From Streptococcus cristatus AS 1.3089 (lineage in GTDB: Bacteria > Bacillota > Bacilli > Lactobacillales > Streptococcaceae): DNA of 64,000 nucleotides. Position numbers and translations under genes: made by a program. The stretch lies in assembly GCF_000385925.1 (NCBI RefSeq), contig NC_021175.1, forward strand, positions 751,501 to 815,500, given 5' to 3'. Every line of letters begins with the position of its first letter. Position 1 is the stretch's first letter. The notes beneath the pieces are model-generated. The model saw nothing but the letters and a program-made list of their open reading frames with translations. It ran no database searches and was not told the origin of the DNA. Of this stretch, positions 44,858-54,220 are shown one piece after another.

Positions 44858-44885
44858 CAGATAGAGTCCTCATCTATCTGTTTTA
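44856..44885 (+). terminator. Terminator after the small basic protein gene
   Basis: AACAGATAG (44856-44864) pairs perfectly with CTATCTGTT (44874-44882), then TTTAG. Confidence 0.75.
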
Positions 44886-44949
44886 GGGAGCAAGGAAATG
44901 CTTCTTTGTTGCTGAAAGCAGATAGGTGATGTTATGAAAAGGAGAAGAA

Positions 44950-45090
44950 ATGAGTATTGTCCAACTAATATTTTCAGTTATTCTTCTAGTATCGGTTATT
45001 CTGGTCTATGTGACTTTTGCATTGATGCGAGTGTCCGGTGATATTTCACGAGAACTAGAAGACTATTCACACAAGCAATATTTTAAGTAA
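44950..45090 (+). CDS. Single-pass membrane small protein
   Basis: A 46-residue ORF starting MSIVQLIFSVILLVSVILVYV, one strong hydrophobic helix, then a soluble tail (RVSGDISRELEDYSHKQYFK). AAGGAGAAG precedes the ATG. It lies 20 bases before the surface-exclusion gene. The function is unknown. Confidence 0.6.
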   Translation: MSIVQLIFSVILLVSVILVYVTFALMRVSGDISRELEDYSHKQYFK

Positions 45091-45110
45091 TTATCAAAAA
45101 GGAGAACAAA

Positions 45111-47717
45111 ATGGAAATCATGAATGAAGTTAAGAAAGTTGTATTAGCTGGTGCAATTTTAACAGGAGCTGTTAGTGTAGCTAATCAAGCCCTTGCGGAA
45201 GAGGTGAAACCTTTAGAGCCAATATCAGCTAGTGAACAGAAGGCAGTTGAAAAACATTCCGAAGTAACTGCTACTGATGTGGCTATCTCACAAGCGCAAG
45301 TTGATAAGGCGGACTCAGCTGTTAAATTCCAAGAGGAAATCACAAATGCAGCTCAGGCAGAGGTGACTTCTGCTGAAAACACAGTCAAGGAAATCAAAGA
45401 AGCGGTTACTCAGGCAGAGGAAGCCGTTAAGGAAGCTACTCCTGAAAATATCCAGCAGGCAAAAGATAGTGTAGCCGCAAAAGAGGGTGCTCAGAAGCAA
45501 GCTCAAGATGATTTGAAAACTGCGGAAGCTACACAAAAACAAGCTGAAAAAAGTGTGACTGGTCAGGAAGCGAAAGTTACCGAAGCTACAAGCAAGCTGG
45601 CTAACAAAGAGGGAGAAGTGACAGATGCAGAGCAGGTCGTAGCTGAAAAGCAGGCTATTCTTGATGGAACAGGAGTTGCAGACGTTGTTGCCAAAGCTGA
45701 AACTGCTAAACGTAACTTAGAAGCCAGCAAAGAGGCAGTTTCACAGGCTCAAACAGAATTAACGACTGCCAAACAAGCTGATGCTCGACGTGTTTCCGAA
45801 TTGGAACGTGCTGAAAGCGAGGTAAGAGCTACAGAAGCAGATAAGCTGACGAAAGAACAGACATTAGCTCAGGCAACTGCACAGGCGGATCAAACTGAAG
45901 CTCAGTATCAAGCTGCTAAAGAGAAGCTATCTAAGGCTCAAAGTCTGCTGGATAGCTTGAAAACTGGCTCTATCACCTATCCTGATGGATATGCTGAAGC
46001 TTTAAAAGCCTACTTCAACAATCCCACAGAAGAAAACTCAAACAAACTGCAACAAATTGCCAAGAAAGGCATGATTGCTGCTGGCTTTGGCTCGCCTGAT
46101 GGAGGTAAGACTTATTATAGCAATCCAGCTTCTCCATTTAAACCAAGCGAAGCTGATAAGAAGGTGCTGATTTCCGATGTCAATAATTTATCATCCGAGG
46201 TTCAGGAAGCATTGGCTGCATTTAATACACAACTGATCAATGATTTCCGTCGGTTGATGGGGACGGATGATATTCCAGTCCTGGTCAATCGAGATATGCA
46301 AAAGGTTGCTCAGAAAGCGACTCAGCTGTCTACTAATCAATACGGACATGATCAGGATGCTTTAAATACTGCCGCTAAAGAAGTCGGACTGGTTCAAGGG
46401 AACCAAGGTTTGCTCTCGGAGAATATTGGGTATCAAAGCCCGAGTGATGTAGTGACACTAGCTGATCTGAAACAACAAGCTTACAATAATCTGGTTATGA
46501 TGATGTTTTACGATAAGCATGCTGATTGGGGTCATGCCCTAAACTTTGCAGGTCTGGATCGTGAGTCAGTAGTGTTGCAGTATATTGGTGTAGCAACCCG
46601 GAAGCTAGATCGTGGGTTAATGGCTATGCACTATGTGGGTACCGATGCCAAAACGATTGATTTGCTGAAAAATCGTCTGCATCAGGATGTTAAAGTTGAC
46701 ACTAAGAACAACGTGCCTAGCATCGAGGATCAAATTAAAGCTGCTCAAAAGTCTCTAGCACAAGCACAGACAAGCTTTACTGCTGCAAAGGGTGCTAATG
46801 AGGCAACACAAGCTAAAAAGGCACAAGCCCAGACAACCTACGAAGAGGCAAAATCTTTTGCTGAAAAAGCAGTAGCTCAGCGTGCTGCTATTCAAAACAC
46901 AGCCTTAAAAACACCTGAAGCGGAATTAAAATTAGCTCAGGCAGAAGCAGAACTGACAAAAGCTGACTCAGAAAATAAAAATGCTCAAGCAGGGTTGGCT
47001 CAACTGAATGCGGATGTTCAGGCTAAAAGGAAAGTACTTGAGGCAGCAAAAGAAAAGTTGGCCGAAAAACAAGCTGAACGGGAAACATTGAATGAAGCTC
47101 TAATGGCTGAAAAAACAGTATTGGCAAGGAAACAAGCTGAGCTTGTTAGAACGAAAGAAGTCGTTACTAATCATCAAAAAGCACTCGAAAAAGCTCAAAA
47201 GGACTTGAAAGCATCAAAAGAACGGGTAGAAATCTTGCAGAATGCACCTGAAATTTTAGAAAAGGCAAAAACAGCCCTTGCGAGTGCTCAAGAAGTACTG
47301 AATGAAAAGAAATCAGCGCTTGAAGTAGCACAAGCCAAACTAGAAGGTGCAAAAGCAGTTCAAAGCAAAGTAGTTGCAGCTCACAAAGAGTTGGTATCTG
47401 CTTATCGTACATATCTGGAGGCAAAGCTAGAAGCGGAGCATCAAGAAAAACTAGCTGCCCAAAAGGCACGTATTGAGCAAGCTGGAGGAAATCCGGTTGC
47501 AGTGGTTCAAAATGGCAAGATTGTGAAGTATGTGCAAAGACAAGCAAATAATCAGACAACGAAAGTTACTAATCCGGTTTATCAAGCTCCTGCTGTGTCT
47601 GGATCAACTGGCTTGCCTAAAACAGGTGAAGAACTTTCAAGCCTTGGGCTGTTTGGTGTAGTAACTATTTCACTTTTAACTTTGTTGCGAATCAAACGAA
47701 AATCTGAAGTAAATTAA
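45111..47717 (+). CDS. PrgA-type surface exclusion protein (SEC10/PgrA), LPXTG-anchored
   Basis: An 868-residue wall protein that by family reduces mating into cells already carrying the element. A signal peptide (LAGAILTGAVSVANQALA) is followed by long Ala/Glu/Lys coiled coil to ~300. A CAP-like domain follows at ~370-510 (FNTQLINDFRRLMGTDDIPVLVNRDMQKVA..HDQDA..SENIGYQS), then a second coiled coil to ~820, and LPKTG with helix and RIKRKSEVN tail. This matches PrgA of pCF10 in layout. AAGGAG precedes the ATG. A terminator follows, so the next surface gene may have its own promoter. Confidence 0.88.
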   Translation: MEIMNEVKKVVLAGAILTGAVSVANQALAEEVKPLEPISASEQKAVEKHSEVTATDVAISQAQVDKADSAVKFQEEITNAAQAEVTSAENTVKEIKEAVTQAEEAVKEATPENIQQAKDSVAAKEGAQKQAQDDLKTAEATQKQAEKSVTGQEAKVTEATSKLANKEGEVTDAEQVVAEKQAILDGTGVADVVAKAETAKRNLEASKEAVSQAQTELTTAKQADARRVSELERAESEVRATEADKLTKEQTLAQATAQADQTEAQYQAAKEKLSKAQSLLDSLKTGSITYPDGYAEALKAYFNNPTEENSNKLQQIAKKGMIAAGFGSPDGGKTYYSNPASPFKPSEADKKVLISDVNNLSSEVQEALAAFNTQLINDFRRLMGTDDIPVLVNRDMQKVAQKATQLSTNQYGHDQDALNTAAKEVGLVQGNQGLLSENIGYQSPSDVVTLADLKQQAYNNLVMMMFYDKHADWGHALNFAGLDRESVVLQYIGVATRKLDRGLMAMHYVGTDAKTIDLLKNRLHQDVKVDTKNNVPSIEDQIKAAQKSLAQAQTSFTAAKGANEATQAKKAQAQTTYEEAKSFAEKAVAQRAAIQNTALKTPEAELKLAQAEAELTKADSENKNAQAGLAQLNADVQAKRKVLEAAKEKLAEKQAERETLNEALMAEKTVLARKQAELVRTKEVVTNHQKALEKAQKDLKASKERVEILQNAPEILEKAKTALASAQEVLNEKKSALEVAQAKLEGAKAVQSKVVAAHKELVSAYRTYLEAKLEAEHQEKLAAQKARIEQAGGNPVAVVQNGKIVKYVQRQANNQTTKVTNPVYQAPAVSGSTGLPKTGEELSSLGLFGVVTISLLTLLRIKRKSEVN

Positions 47718-47727
47718 TTTGGCTAAA

Positions 47728-47755
47728 GTCATCAAGGTTTCTTGGTGGCTTTTTA
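47728..47755 (+). terminator. Terminator after the surface exclusion gene
   Basis: GTCATCAAG pairs with CTTGGTGGC (G-U pairs), then TTTTTAA. Confidence 0.65.
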
Positions 47756-47861
47756 ATTGGAAAGAGGAAGAAATGAAAATTGTACGTTTTAGGGCGAGAG
47801 CTCCTTAATTATATGTCGAAAGATGCTAAAACTAGAATTTAATCAATAGAAAGGTGACACT

Positions 47862-49710
47862 ATGAAAAATACATTCAGCTATAGAAAGTATGGTAAAAAT
47901 CTATGCTCTGTAGCACTAGGGCTAATTGTAATTGCTACAGTTGGTTTGGGAATGGTTAAAGCAGATGAATCTAAAAATAATTCTTCGGATAAGTCAGCTG
48001 TGACCGCAAAAACTGATCAGAAGAGTACCGAATCCTCGAAGTCTGATGATCGAAAGCCAGAGCTTAATAAGTCTGATAAATTCAAGGATTTGGAAAAGAC
48101 TAAAATCGCAATCGAGAAAGTCAAGAAAGACGCTCCTAAGATCAAAAATCCTAATCCAGATGCTACGGATCCCAAACAACCGGAATTTAATCCAGAAGTA
48201 AAAACTACTGAGAATACAGTAGAAAATGGAGTAGATAAAACAGGGAGCAACGAGCTGAATTTTAAAGCTCAAGCGCCTACTAATACTAAGACTGAAAGTA
48301 CTGTAGCTCCGCTTACCGTAGACCATGTTTACGATGGTTCTAGTTCGTATGCTGGTAAGTTAAAAGACTCTCTACGTTTGAGTAAGAAGATTATTGAGGC
48401 TAACAGTCCTGAAGGGCAAAGTAGAAGAAATGGATAAGTCTTTCGCAGAATGGGCTAAGGGAAGAGCGAAGACATTTATGTCAGTCGTTAATCGTAACCA
48501 GGTTACTGATAACGACACTAACTCTAATCGCTCACTAGAACAGATGCGAGAGTTGGGACATCCAAACATCTACGATATGACTGGTAAAGATCCTAAAGTC
48601 GTAGATGCTGAGGTAGTTAAACAGTTCTTAGAAACGGCCACTGAAAAGGTGAAAGTAACCAAAGGAGAAGATCAAACAGCTAAGATCACTATTGGTGGTG
48701 CAGGAATCGAAGTCACAAAGGCTACTTTGAAAGGTAAAAATGTAAATGAGGAATTAGCCGTCAAAGATGGTAAGGTGGATTTCTCTAAAAAGGTTCCAGA
48801 TGGGGACTATACAATTTCATATAATTTTACTGGTGTAGGCACAGTCACTGCTTCTGTCTTACTGGATGGGAAAGAAGCAGCTAAGAAAATGGACTCTCTC
48901 AAAAATGAAGGTGGAGCTGTGACAGCTGATTTTCGAACAGTAGATGGGAAAGAAATCCCTGGAAAAAGTAATGTCACGATTTCTGAAGCAGGAAAGGAAA
49001 TTGGCAATGATTGGCAAGCTCCTGAGGCTCAGAAGGAGCTGACGGTAGACGGAGATACTTATATTCTCACTGGAAAACCAGAAGCAGAGGCTGGTAAAGT
49101 CACAAAAGATACGGTGACACTGCACTATATCTATGAGAAAAAGCCGGATGCTAAAAAGGTTTATTCTTTAAAATTCAAGGTTCTGAATGCTTTAACGAAT
49201 GAACAGATTGATCAGGATATTCTTGTGACTAAGGGATTTTCCGGAGATGTTTATGAAATTAAGCCTCCAACTGTTGATGGATTTGAGGTTACTCTCAAAG
49301 AAGGCGAAGAGAAAGGGAAGTTTGCAGAAAATGACCTTTTGCTGACTTACTTGGCGCATGAAAAGGGAGAGGAAGTCAAAGCTATCTTCGTCAATGAAAA
49401 AGGGGAGGAAGTTAAGAAGTCTGAGATTGTTTCTAAGGCTGGTGCCCTCGTAGGTAAAGATTGGGCATTTGCTTCTGATATTGACACAGAACTTACTGTT
49501 AAAGATACGACCTATGTCTTGAAGGCAGTCCCAGAAAAATTGGAAGGAAAGGTTTCTTCTGATAAACAGACACTCAAGTTTATTTATAAGGAAAAAGAGA
49601 AGCCTACTGATCCAAAGAAACCAGAAGAAAAACCAGCTGAACCGAAGAAAGAAGAGCCTAAGACATTGCCTAAAACAAGTGCAGTTAAGGCTTCTTCTGT
49701 TGCAAAATAG
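47862..49710 (+). pseudogene. Secreted surface protein with MucBP-like domains, frameshifted and lacking a full wall anchor
   Basis: The frame from 47862 encodes a signal peptide (YRKYGKNLCSVALGLIVIATVGLGMVKA) and a Lys/Ser-rich spacer, and stops at 48437. A +1 base in GGG (48414-48416; GG would keep frame) separates it from the rest, which runs to 49710. That part contains DKSFAEWAKGRAKTFMSVV and two or three MucBP-like beta modules (VTADFRTVDGKEIPGKSNV, VKAIFVNEKGEEVKKSE). It ends KTLPKTSAVKASSVAK: an LPKTS remnant with neither hydrophobic helix nor basic tail. It stands between the PrgA- and PrgB-type genes, the position of a PrgC-type protein. Confidence 0.75.
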
Positions 49711-49723
49711 AAAAGGAGAATGA

Positions 49724-52700
49724 ATGAAATCAAATCTTGATACAAAGGCCTACGGGTCTATCAGAAAAACAAAACGTTGGGGAACCTGTGGTGTGATTCT
49801 TGGTCTAGCTGCTCTGATGGGAACGGCTCAGATTGCGCAGGCAGATGAGGTGACAGATGCAACACCAGCAGCCGTTGCCAATACCGCATCTAACTTGAAA
49901 GACTCACAGTCAGCGCCAACAGCTGAAAATCAAGCTGCTATCCAGCAAGCAAATCAAGCAGAAGGTTCTGTTTCCTTGTCTAACAACACAGGAACTCTTG
50001 AGGAGGCAGTAGCTAAAGCTCAAGCAGAAGGTGTCAACGTGGTAAAAGATGCCACAGTGGATAAAGGAGTAACAACGAATCTTGAAGCGACGCAGCAAGC
50101 TCAATCTGAAATTGCAGCAGCTCAAAACGAGCAGAAGAAGCAGATTGATCAAACGACTTCTGATTATGTGAGTCAAAAAAAGAAACAAAAACAGGTAGCT
50201 GATACAGCTATTGCTAATAATAATGCAATCAGAGCTGAGAACCAAGCGCTTCAGGCTGCGTATGAACAAGCGAATGATGCAGCTGAAAAGACTCAGGAAG
50301 AATTAAAGAAGACCAAGGAAGCGGTGAAAAAGGAATTCCCAGATGCTAAAATCACCGAAACAACGAAAAGCATTACGGTAGATCCAAATTCCAAGGCTTC
50401 TTATGATCAATATAAGCAGGCCGTGGCCGCTGTCCAAAATGCCAATCAACAAGCTGTTGCAGACCATGCTGCTAAGGTGAAGAAGGATGCTCAGGAACTT
50501 GCCGAACGCAATAAAAAAGCAGAGCAAAAGCTGCTTGATAAAAACAAAGAAATTGAGGCTGAAAATCAAAAAATCATAGATGACCAGAAACGCTATGAGA
50601 AAGAATTAGCTGAGGCTGAAAAGAATAAGGCGAAGGATGGATATGCAACTGAAGTTATCAAAAAATTCTTGATTTTTGGCCGTGAAAATACGAAGAATGC
50701 TAGACTGGTTAGTGTTTCAGGTGTGGAATATGCATCGATTAAGAAAGTAGATTCCTTGCCTGGTGACTGGACTAAACAACTTCGTCAAAATTGGGATAGC
50801 TCAATTACTAGCGATCCTTCTGAGGCTAGACGAGCTGGGAATGGGCAGATCTATGGTCGTATTCCAAGTGGTGGAACTGCTGTAGCTAGGTACGAAGGGC
50901 TAGACGCTTCTTATGACGGCAAAAAAATAGTAGCTGTGGAATATCGCTATACACCAAAATCTCCGTACAAAGTCAATGCACACTTTGAAAATGACCCTAT
51001 TCGGACTATTTCAATCGGTCATGATCAAGTAGATAAAGATATAGAAGTTGAGATGGAAGTCCGTTATTATGGTGAGGATGGGAAAGAAATTCTTCCTGAG
51101 AAAGGGAAACCATTTACGTTCTCTGCTGCTTCCATGAATTCCTATGGTGAGGGAACTAGTCACGTTGAGTTTGTCCGTTTGTCATCGGGAAATAAATTTA
51201 TTCCAATTAATGGCAGCTACGTTAAGCAGCACGGAGATTTGTTGTACTCGAAAACAAACTTGGAGGACGGAACGGTTGGAGCATGGGATTCTTCCGAAAG
51301 TCCTAGAGCTTATATTGGCGCAGGGATTATCTCTACCGAAGGACGTATTAAATTTTCATTTGGGGTGAAAGTAAATGGTCAAAATGGTACACCCTCAGAG
51401 TGGTTTGCATTTAATACAGACTTTGCGACTACAACAGTAACTCCGCCAAGTCCAAACAAAGTGAGACCGACTCCTCCATTTACTCCGGAAACTCCAAAAC
51501 CTTCTGAGTTGAATTTGCAGACGGTTGCTTTGCCTCCTAAGCCACAGCCTAAACCGGAAGAAAAGGTTCCAGGAAAGCCACAGCCGCCAACGGTACATTA
51601 CAACGACTACAAGTTGTCAGCGCAACCACAGATTAAAAAATCTGTCCAGAATGCGGATGGTGTGGATGTTGATGGGAAATATGTGGCTAAGAATAGCCTA
51701 AATAAGTGGATTCTCAACGTAGAAGCTCTTCCTGCTGGTCGCCCTAAGACGACTAGTCTGATGGCGGTTGATCCTACTCCAAGTGGCTTTAAACCTGAAG
51801 TCGATCTGATCAAGAAGGACAATCCAAATTGGGATATTGCTTTTGATCAAAACAATAAACTCACCCTTAAAGCAACAGAACCTTTGCTGAAGGCGGTTAA
51901 TGGGGATCTAAGTAAGGCTTATAAGATCGCTCCATTTGTTTATTGGGGAAGACCGCAGAATGATGCGGCCGACTATGTAAACGGCTTTGAGCTGGTAGTA
52001 AATGGCGGGAAGGATGAGGGCGGTTATACTCGCAAGAGTAATATCGTTAAAATCTCAACACCAGGGAAAAAGAATCCAGACCCTAATAATCCAAACGATC
52101 CGAAGAATCCAGATCCGACTAAGCCAAATACTCCCAAGGATCCAAACCGTACCGCAATTCAACCTGAAAAGCATAATTATAATGCCGAAGGTAAAATCGT
52201 AGATGGAAAGGCTATGGCTCCTGAAGCGACCAATCACTATGTGTCTAAAATGACTAACCTTCCATACAAGGGAGATCAGTCAGCTAAGGAAGCGATTCAA
52301 CGTGGCTTTGGTTTCATTGAGGATTATCCGGATGAGGCGGTAACTCCACTGGAAGGCCAATTCAAGGTTCGGGATGCTGAAGGAAAGGAAGTAAATGGGC
52401 TTAAAATGTACCATGTGCTTTCTAAAGATTCTTTGACTGGTTCACTGAATAAGATGGTAGAAGATTCTGGTATTTCTCCAACAGGAGCTTTCTATATGTG
52501 GGTGGCTGAGAAGCCGGAAGAATTCTATCAGGCCTATGTTAAGAAAGGGATGGATTTGTACTTCCATACCCCGATGAGAAATAAAGCTGGTTTTACTGGC
52601 GAGTACAAAAACCAGGTGCATCAGATCCAGTTCGGAAATGGTTACTATTCGAATATCGTTAAGAACCATGTTTCTATTCCAAAACCAGACAAGGTTAATA

Positions 52701-53407
52701 AGGATAAGGCTGGTACGGTGATCAATGGCAAGACCTTGACTCCAGACACCGTTAACTACTATGAAGTGAAGCTGGACTACTCTAAATATAAGGGAATTGA
52801 GCCGGATAAGGCCTTTATCAAAAAAGGTTTCTTCGGGGTGGATGACTTCCCAGAAGAAGCACTGGACATTGATCAGTCAGGAATTCAGATGCTGGATGAA
52901 GACGGAAAAGAAGTTAAAGGACTTTCTTCTAAGATCTACTCTAGCCTGGCAGAAGCACCAGAAGAGGTTCAAAAAGCATTTAAAGCTAAGAACAAATCTC
53001 CGAAGGGTGCCATTCAAGTCTTTAGCGCAGATGATCCGGAAGCTTTCTTTGAATCTTATGTTAAGACTGGAAAGGTCATTACCTTACGAGTTCCAATGAA
53101 GATCAAGAAAGAGTTTGCGGAAAAAGGTGGCGAGTATCAGAATACAGCTTATCAGATTGATTTTGGTCAGCTGTATGAAACACCAACGATCATTAATCAG
53201 GTTCCAAAACCAAATCCAGAACCAAAACCGGAACCAAAACCGGAACCAAAAACTCCTGAAGGTCGTCCTCAACAACCAATTGTTACGACAGAACGGAGCT
53301 TGCCAGCAACAGGGGAACACGCTTCTGCAGAATTGCTGCTGGCTGGTTTGGCAATGGCTGGTGCTGCTGGCTTAGTCTATGGCAAACGTAAGAAAAAAGA
53401 GGCTTAG
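49724..53407 (+). CDS. Antigen I/II family (PrgB/SspB-like) adhesin, LPXTG-anchored
   Basis: A 1227-residue wall adhesin. Parts in order: a long signal peptide (YGSIRKTKRWGTCGVILGLAALMG, cleavage near AQA); a helical A region to ~310 rich in Ala/Lys/Gln (one or two degenerate repeats instead of the usual three); a GbpC/V-like head ~320-580 (VAVEYRYTPKSPY, VEMEVRYYGEDGKE, WFAFNTDF); a Pro-rich linker; two or three C-terminal beta domains with paired blocks (GKIVDGKAMAPEATNHYVSKM, GTVINGKTLTPDTVNYYEVKL); and LPATG with helix and KRKKKEA tail. In pCF10-type elements the PrgB relative mediates mating aggregation. In oral streptococci such proteins bind salivary glycoproteins and other bacteria. 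Confidence 0.9.
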   Translation: MKSNLDTKAYGSIRKTKRWGTCGVILGLAALMGTAQIAQADEVTDATPAAVANTASNLKDSQSAPTAENQAAIQQANQAEGSVSLSNNTGTLEEAVAKAQAEGVNVVKDATVDKGVTTNLEATQQAQSEIAAAQNEQKKQIDQTTSDYVSQKKKQKQVADTAIANNNAIRAENQALQAAYEQANDAAEKTQEELKKTKEAVKKEFPDAKITETTKSITVDPNSKASYDQYKQAVAAVQNANQQAVADHAAKVKKDAQELAERNKKAEQKLLDKNKEIEAENQKIIDDQKRYEKELAEAEKNKAKDGYATEVIKKFLIFGRENTKNARLVSVSGVEYASIKKVDSLPGDWTKQLRQNWDSSITSDPSEARRAGNGQIYGRIPSGGTAVARYEGLDASYDGKKIVAVEYRYTPKSPYKVNAHFENDPIRTISIGHDQVDKDIEVEMEVRYYGEDGKEILPEKGKPFTFSAASMNSYGEGTSHVEFVRLSSGNKFIPINGSYVKQHGDLLYSKTNLEDGTVGAWDSSESPRAYIGAGIISTEGRIKFSFGVKVNGQNGTPSEWFAFNTDFATTTVTPPSPNKVRPTPPFTPETPKPSELNLQTVALPPKPQPKPEEKVPGKPQPPTVHYNDYKLSAQPQIKKSVQNADGVDVDGKYVAKNSLNKWILNVEALPAGRPKTTSLMAVDPTPSGFKPEVDLIKKDNPNWDIAFDQNNKLTLKATEPLLKAVNGDLSKAYKIAPFVYWGRPQNDAADYVNGFELVVNGGKDEGGYTRKSNIVKISTPGKKNPDPNNPNDPKNPDPTKPNTPKDPNRTAIQPEKHNYNAEGKIVDGKAMAPEATNHYVSKMTNLPYKGDQSAKEAIQRGFGFIEDYPDEAVTPLEGQFKVRDAEGKEVNGLKMYHVLSKDSLTGSLNKMVEDSGISPTGAFYMWVAEKPEEFYQAYVKKGMDLYFHTPMRNKAGFTGEYKNQVHQIQFGNGYYSNIVKNHVSIPKPDKVNKDKAGTVINGKTLTPDTVNYYEVKLDYSKYKGIEPDKAFIKKGFFGVDDFPEEALDIDQSGIQMLDEDGKEVKGLSSKIYSSLAEAPEEVQKAFKAKNKSPKGAIQVFSADDPEAFFESYVKTGKVITLRVPMKIKKEFAEKGGEYQNTAYQIDFGQLYETPTIINQVPKPNPEPKPEPKPEPKTPEGRPQQPIVTTERSLPATGEHASAELLLAGLAMAGAAGLVYGKRKKKEA

Positions 53408-53441
53408 AAAGCTTTAAGCTCCTTTAAATTAATCTATTTTA

Positions 53442-53450
53442 TGGTATAAT
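53442..53450 (+). promoter_or_regulatory. Extended -10 promoter of the transfer operon
   Basis: TGGTATAAT, 28 bases before the ATG at 53478. The -35 (CTTTAA) is weak. It may drive the whole type IV secretion operon. Confidence 0.55.
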
Positions 53451-53477
53451 AACGGTAAATCGTGAAGGAGAAGCATT

Positions 53478-53891
53478 ATGAAATTTGGGAGTGATTTTTC
53501 TTGGTTATGGGCTGCTATTTTTAAAATCTTTACGGCTCCCTTCTACTTGGTTCTTTGGTGTATCAATGTTGTGAAATCTGTTATCGGAATGTTTATTTTC
53601 TGGATTATCGCAAAGATCTGTGTGACAATCGTATTGATTGGGGGATTAGCGATCATACATCATCTATTCAAATTTCCAAGTGAAAATATTATTGATAATA
53701 TTTTTGGATGGTTTACGCCCAATATATTAGGAATGTCTCATAATTCGCTTGTTACTTCTGGTCAAATAATTGATGCGCCAACAGGATCAGGCATCTTTTT
53801 CCCATATCCACACATTGAGGTTCCGATTATAATTGTGCTATCCCTTCTAGTAGCGACTCTCCGGACGATTTATCGTGAGGAATTTGATTGA
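53478..53891 (+). CDS. Membrane protein at head of the transfer operon
   Basis: A 137-residue protein with three or four hydrophobic helices (WLWAAIFKIFTAPFYLVLWCINVV, MFIFWIIAKICVTIVLIGGLAII, VPIIIVLSLLVATL) and a loop around SENIIDNIFGWFTPNILG. I recognise no family. AAGGAGAAG precedes the ATG. It is the first gene behind the operon promoter and is followed by a hairpin that may attenuate transcription into the PrgF-like gene. Confidence 0.7.
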   Translation: MKFGSDFSWLWAAIFKIFTAPFYLVLWCINVVKSVIGMFIFWIIAKICVTIVLIGGLAIIHHLFKFPSENIIDNIFGWFTPNILGMSHNSLVTSGQIIDAPTGSGIFFPYPHIEVPIIIVLSLLVATLRTIYREEFD

Positions 53892-53917
53892 CTTTAAAAA
53901 TAGAAAGGAATTGTGTT

Positions 53918-53951
53918 AAGCGCTGTAGAAGTTCTACAGTGCTTTTTGTTT
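53918..53951 (+). terminator. Terminator or attenuator in front of the prgF-like gene
   Basis: AGCGCTGTAGA pairs with TCTACAGTGCT (one mismatch) around AGT, then TTTTTGTTTT. Confidence 0.7.
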
Positions 53952-53984
53952 TGAAAAATAGAAAATACATGAGGTAAAATAAAA

Positions 53985-54211
53985 ATGGAAATTATTACAA
54001 AATTATTACTGGTCTAGGTGTAGTCGGAACAATTACAGGTCTTATTTGGATTTGGAATGGTTCAGTTGACTTTATTCAAGGAAGAAAGAATAAAGACAAG
54101 CAACGTCAAGACGATGGATCAGATTCCATGACGAATGGGACATTCTTGGCCGTTGCTTCTGCAGGGATTGCGGCCGCAATTGTTGCAGCCTTGTCTCAGT
54201 TAAAATTTTAG
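53985..54211 (+). pseudogene. PrgF-like small conjugation membrane protein, disrupted by an 11-bp tandem duplication
   Basis: The ATG at 53985, ten bases behind GAGG, gives only MEIITKLLLV before a TAG. Bases 53989-53999 (AAATTATTACA) are immediately repeated as AAATTATTAC at 54000-54009. Removing one 11-base unit restores an open frame MEIITGLGVVGTITGLIWIWNGSVDFIQGRKNKDK... to the stop at 54209. The ~72-residue product has two hydrophobic helices, the second TFLAVASAGIAAAIVAALSQL, like the PrgF/pilin-like subunits of Gram-positive type IV systems. No ATG, GTG or TTG start exists in the long frame. Confidence 0.75.
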
Positions 54212-54220
54212 GAGTGGCCT

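Noticed and set aside
47773-47808. 11-codon ORF behind the surface exclusion gene
   Set aside because: Too short and without context, despite a nearby GAGGAAG.
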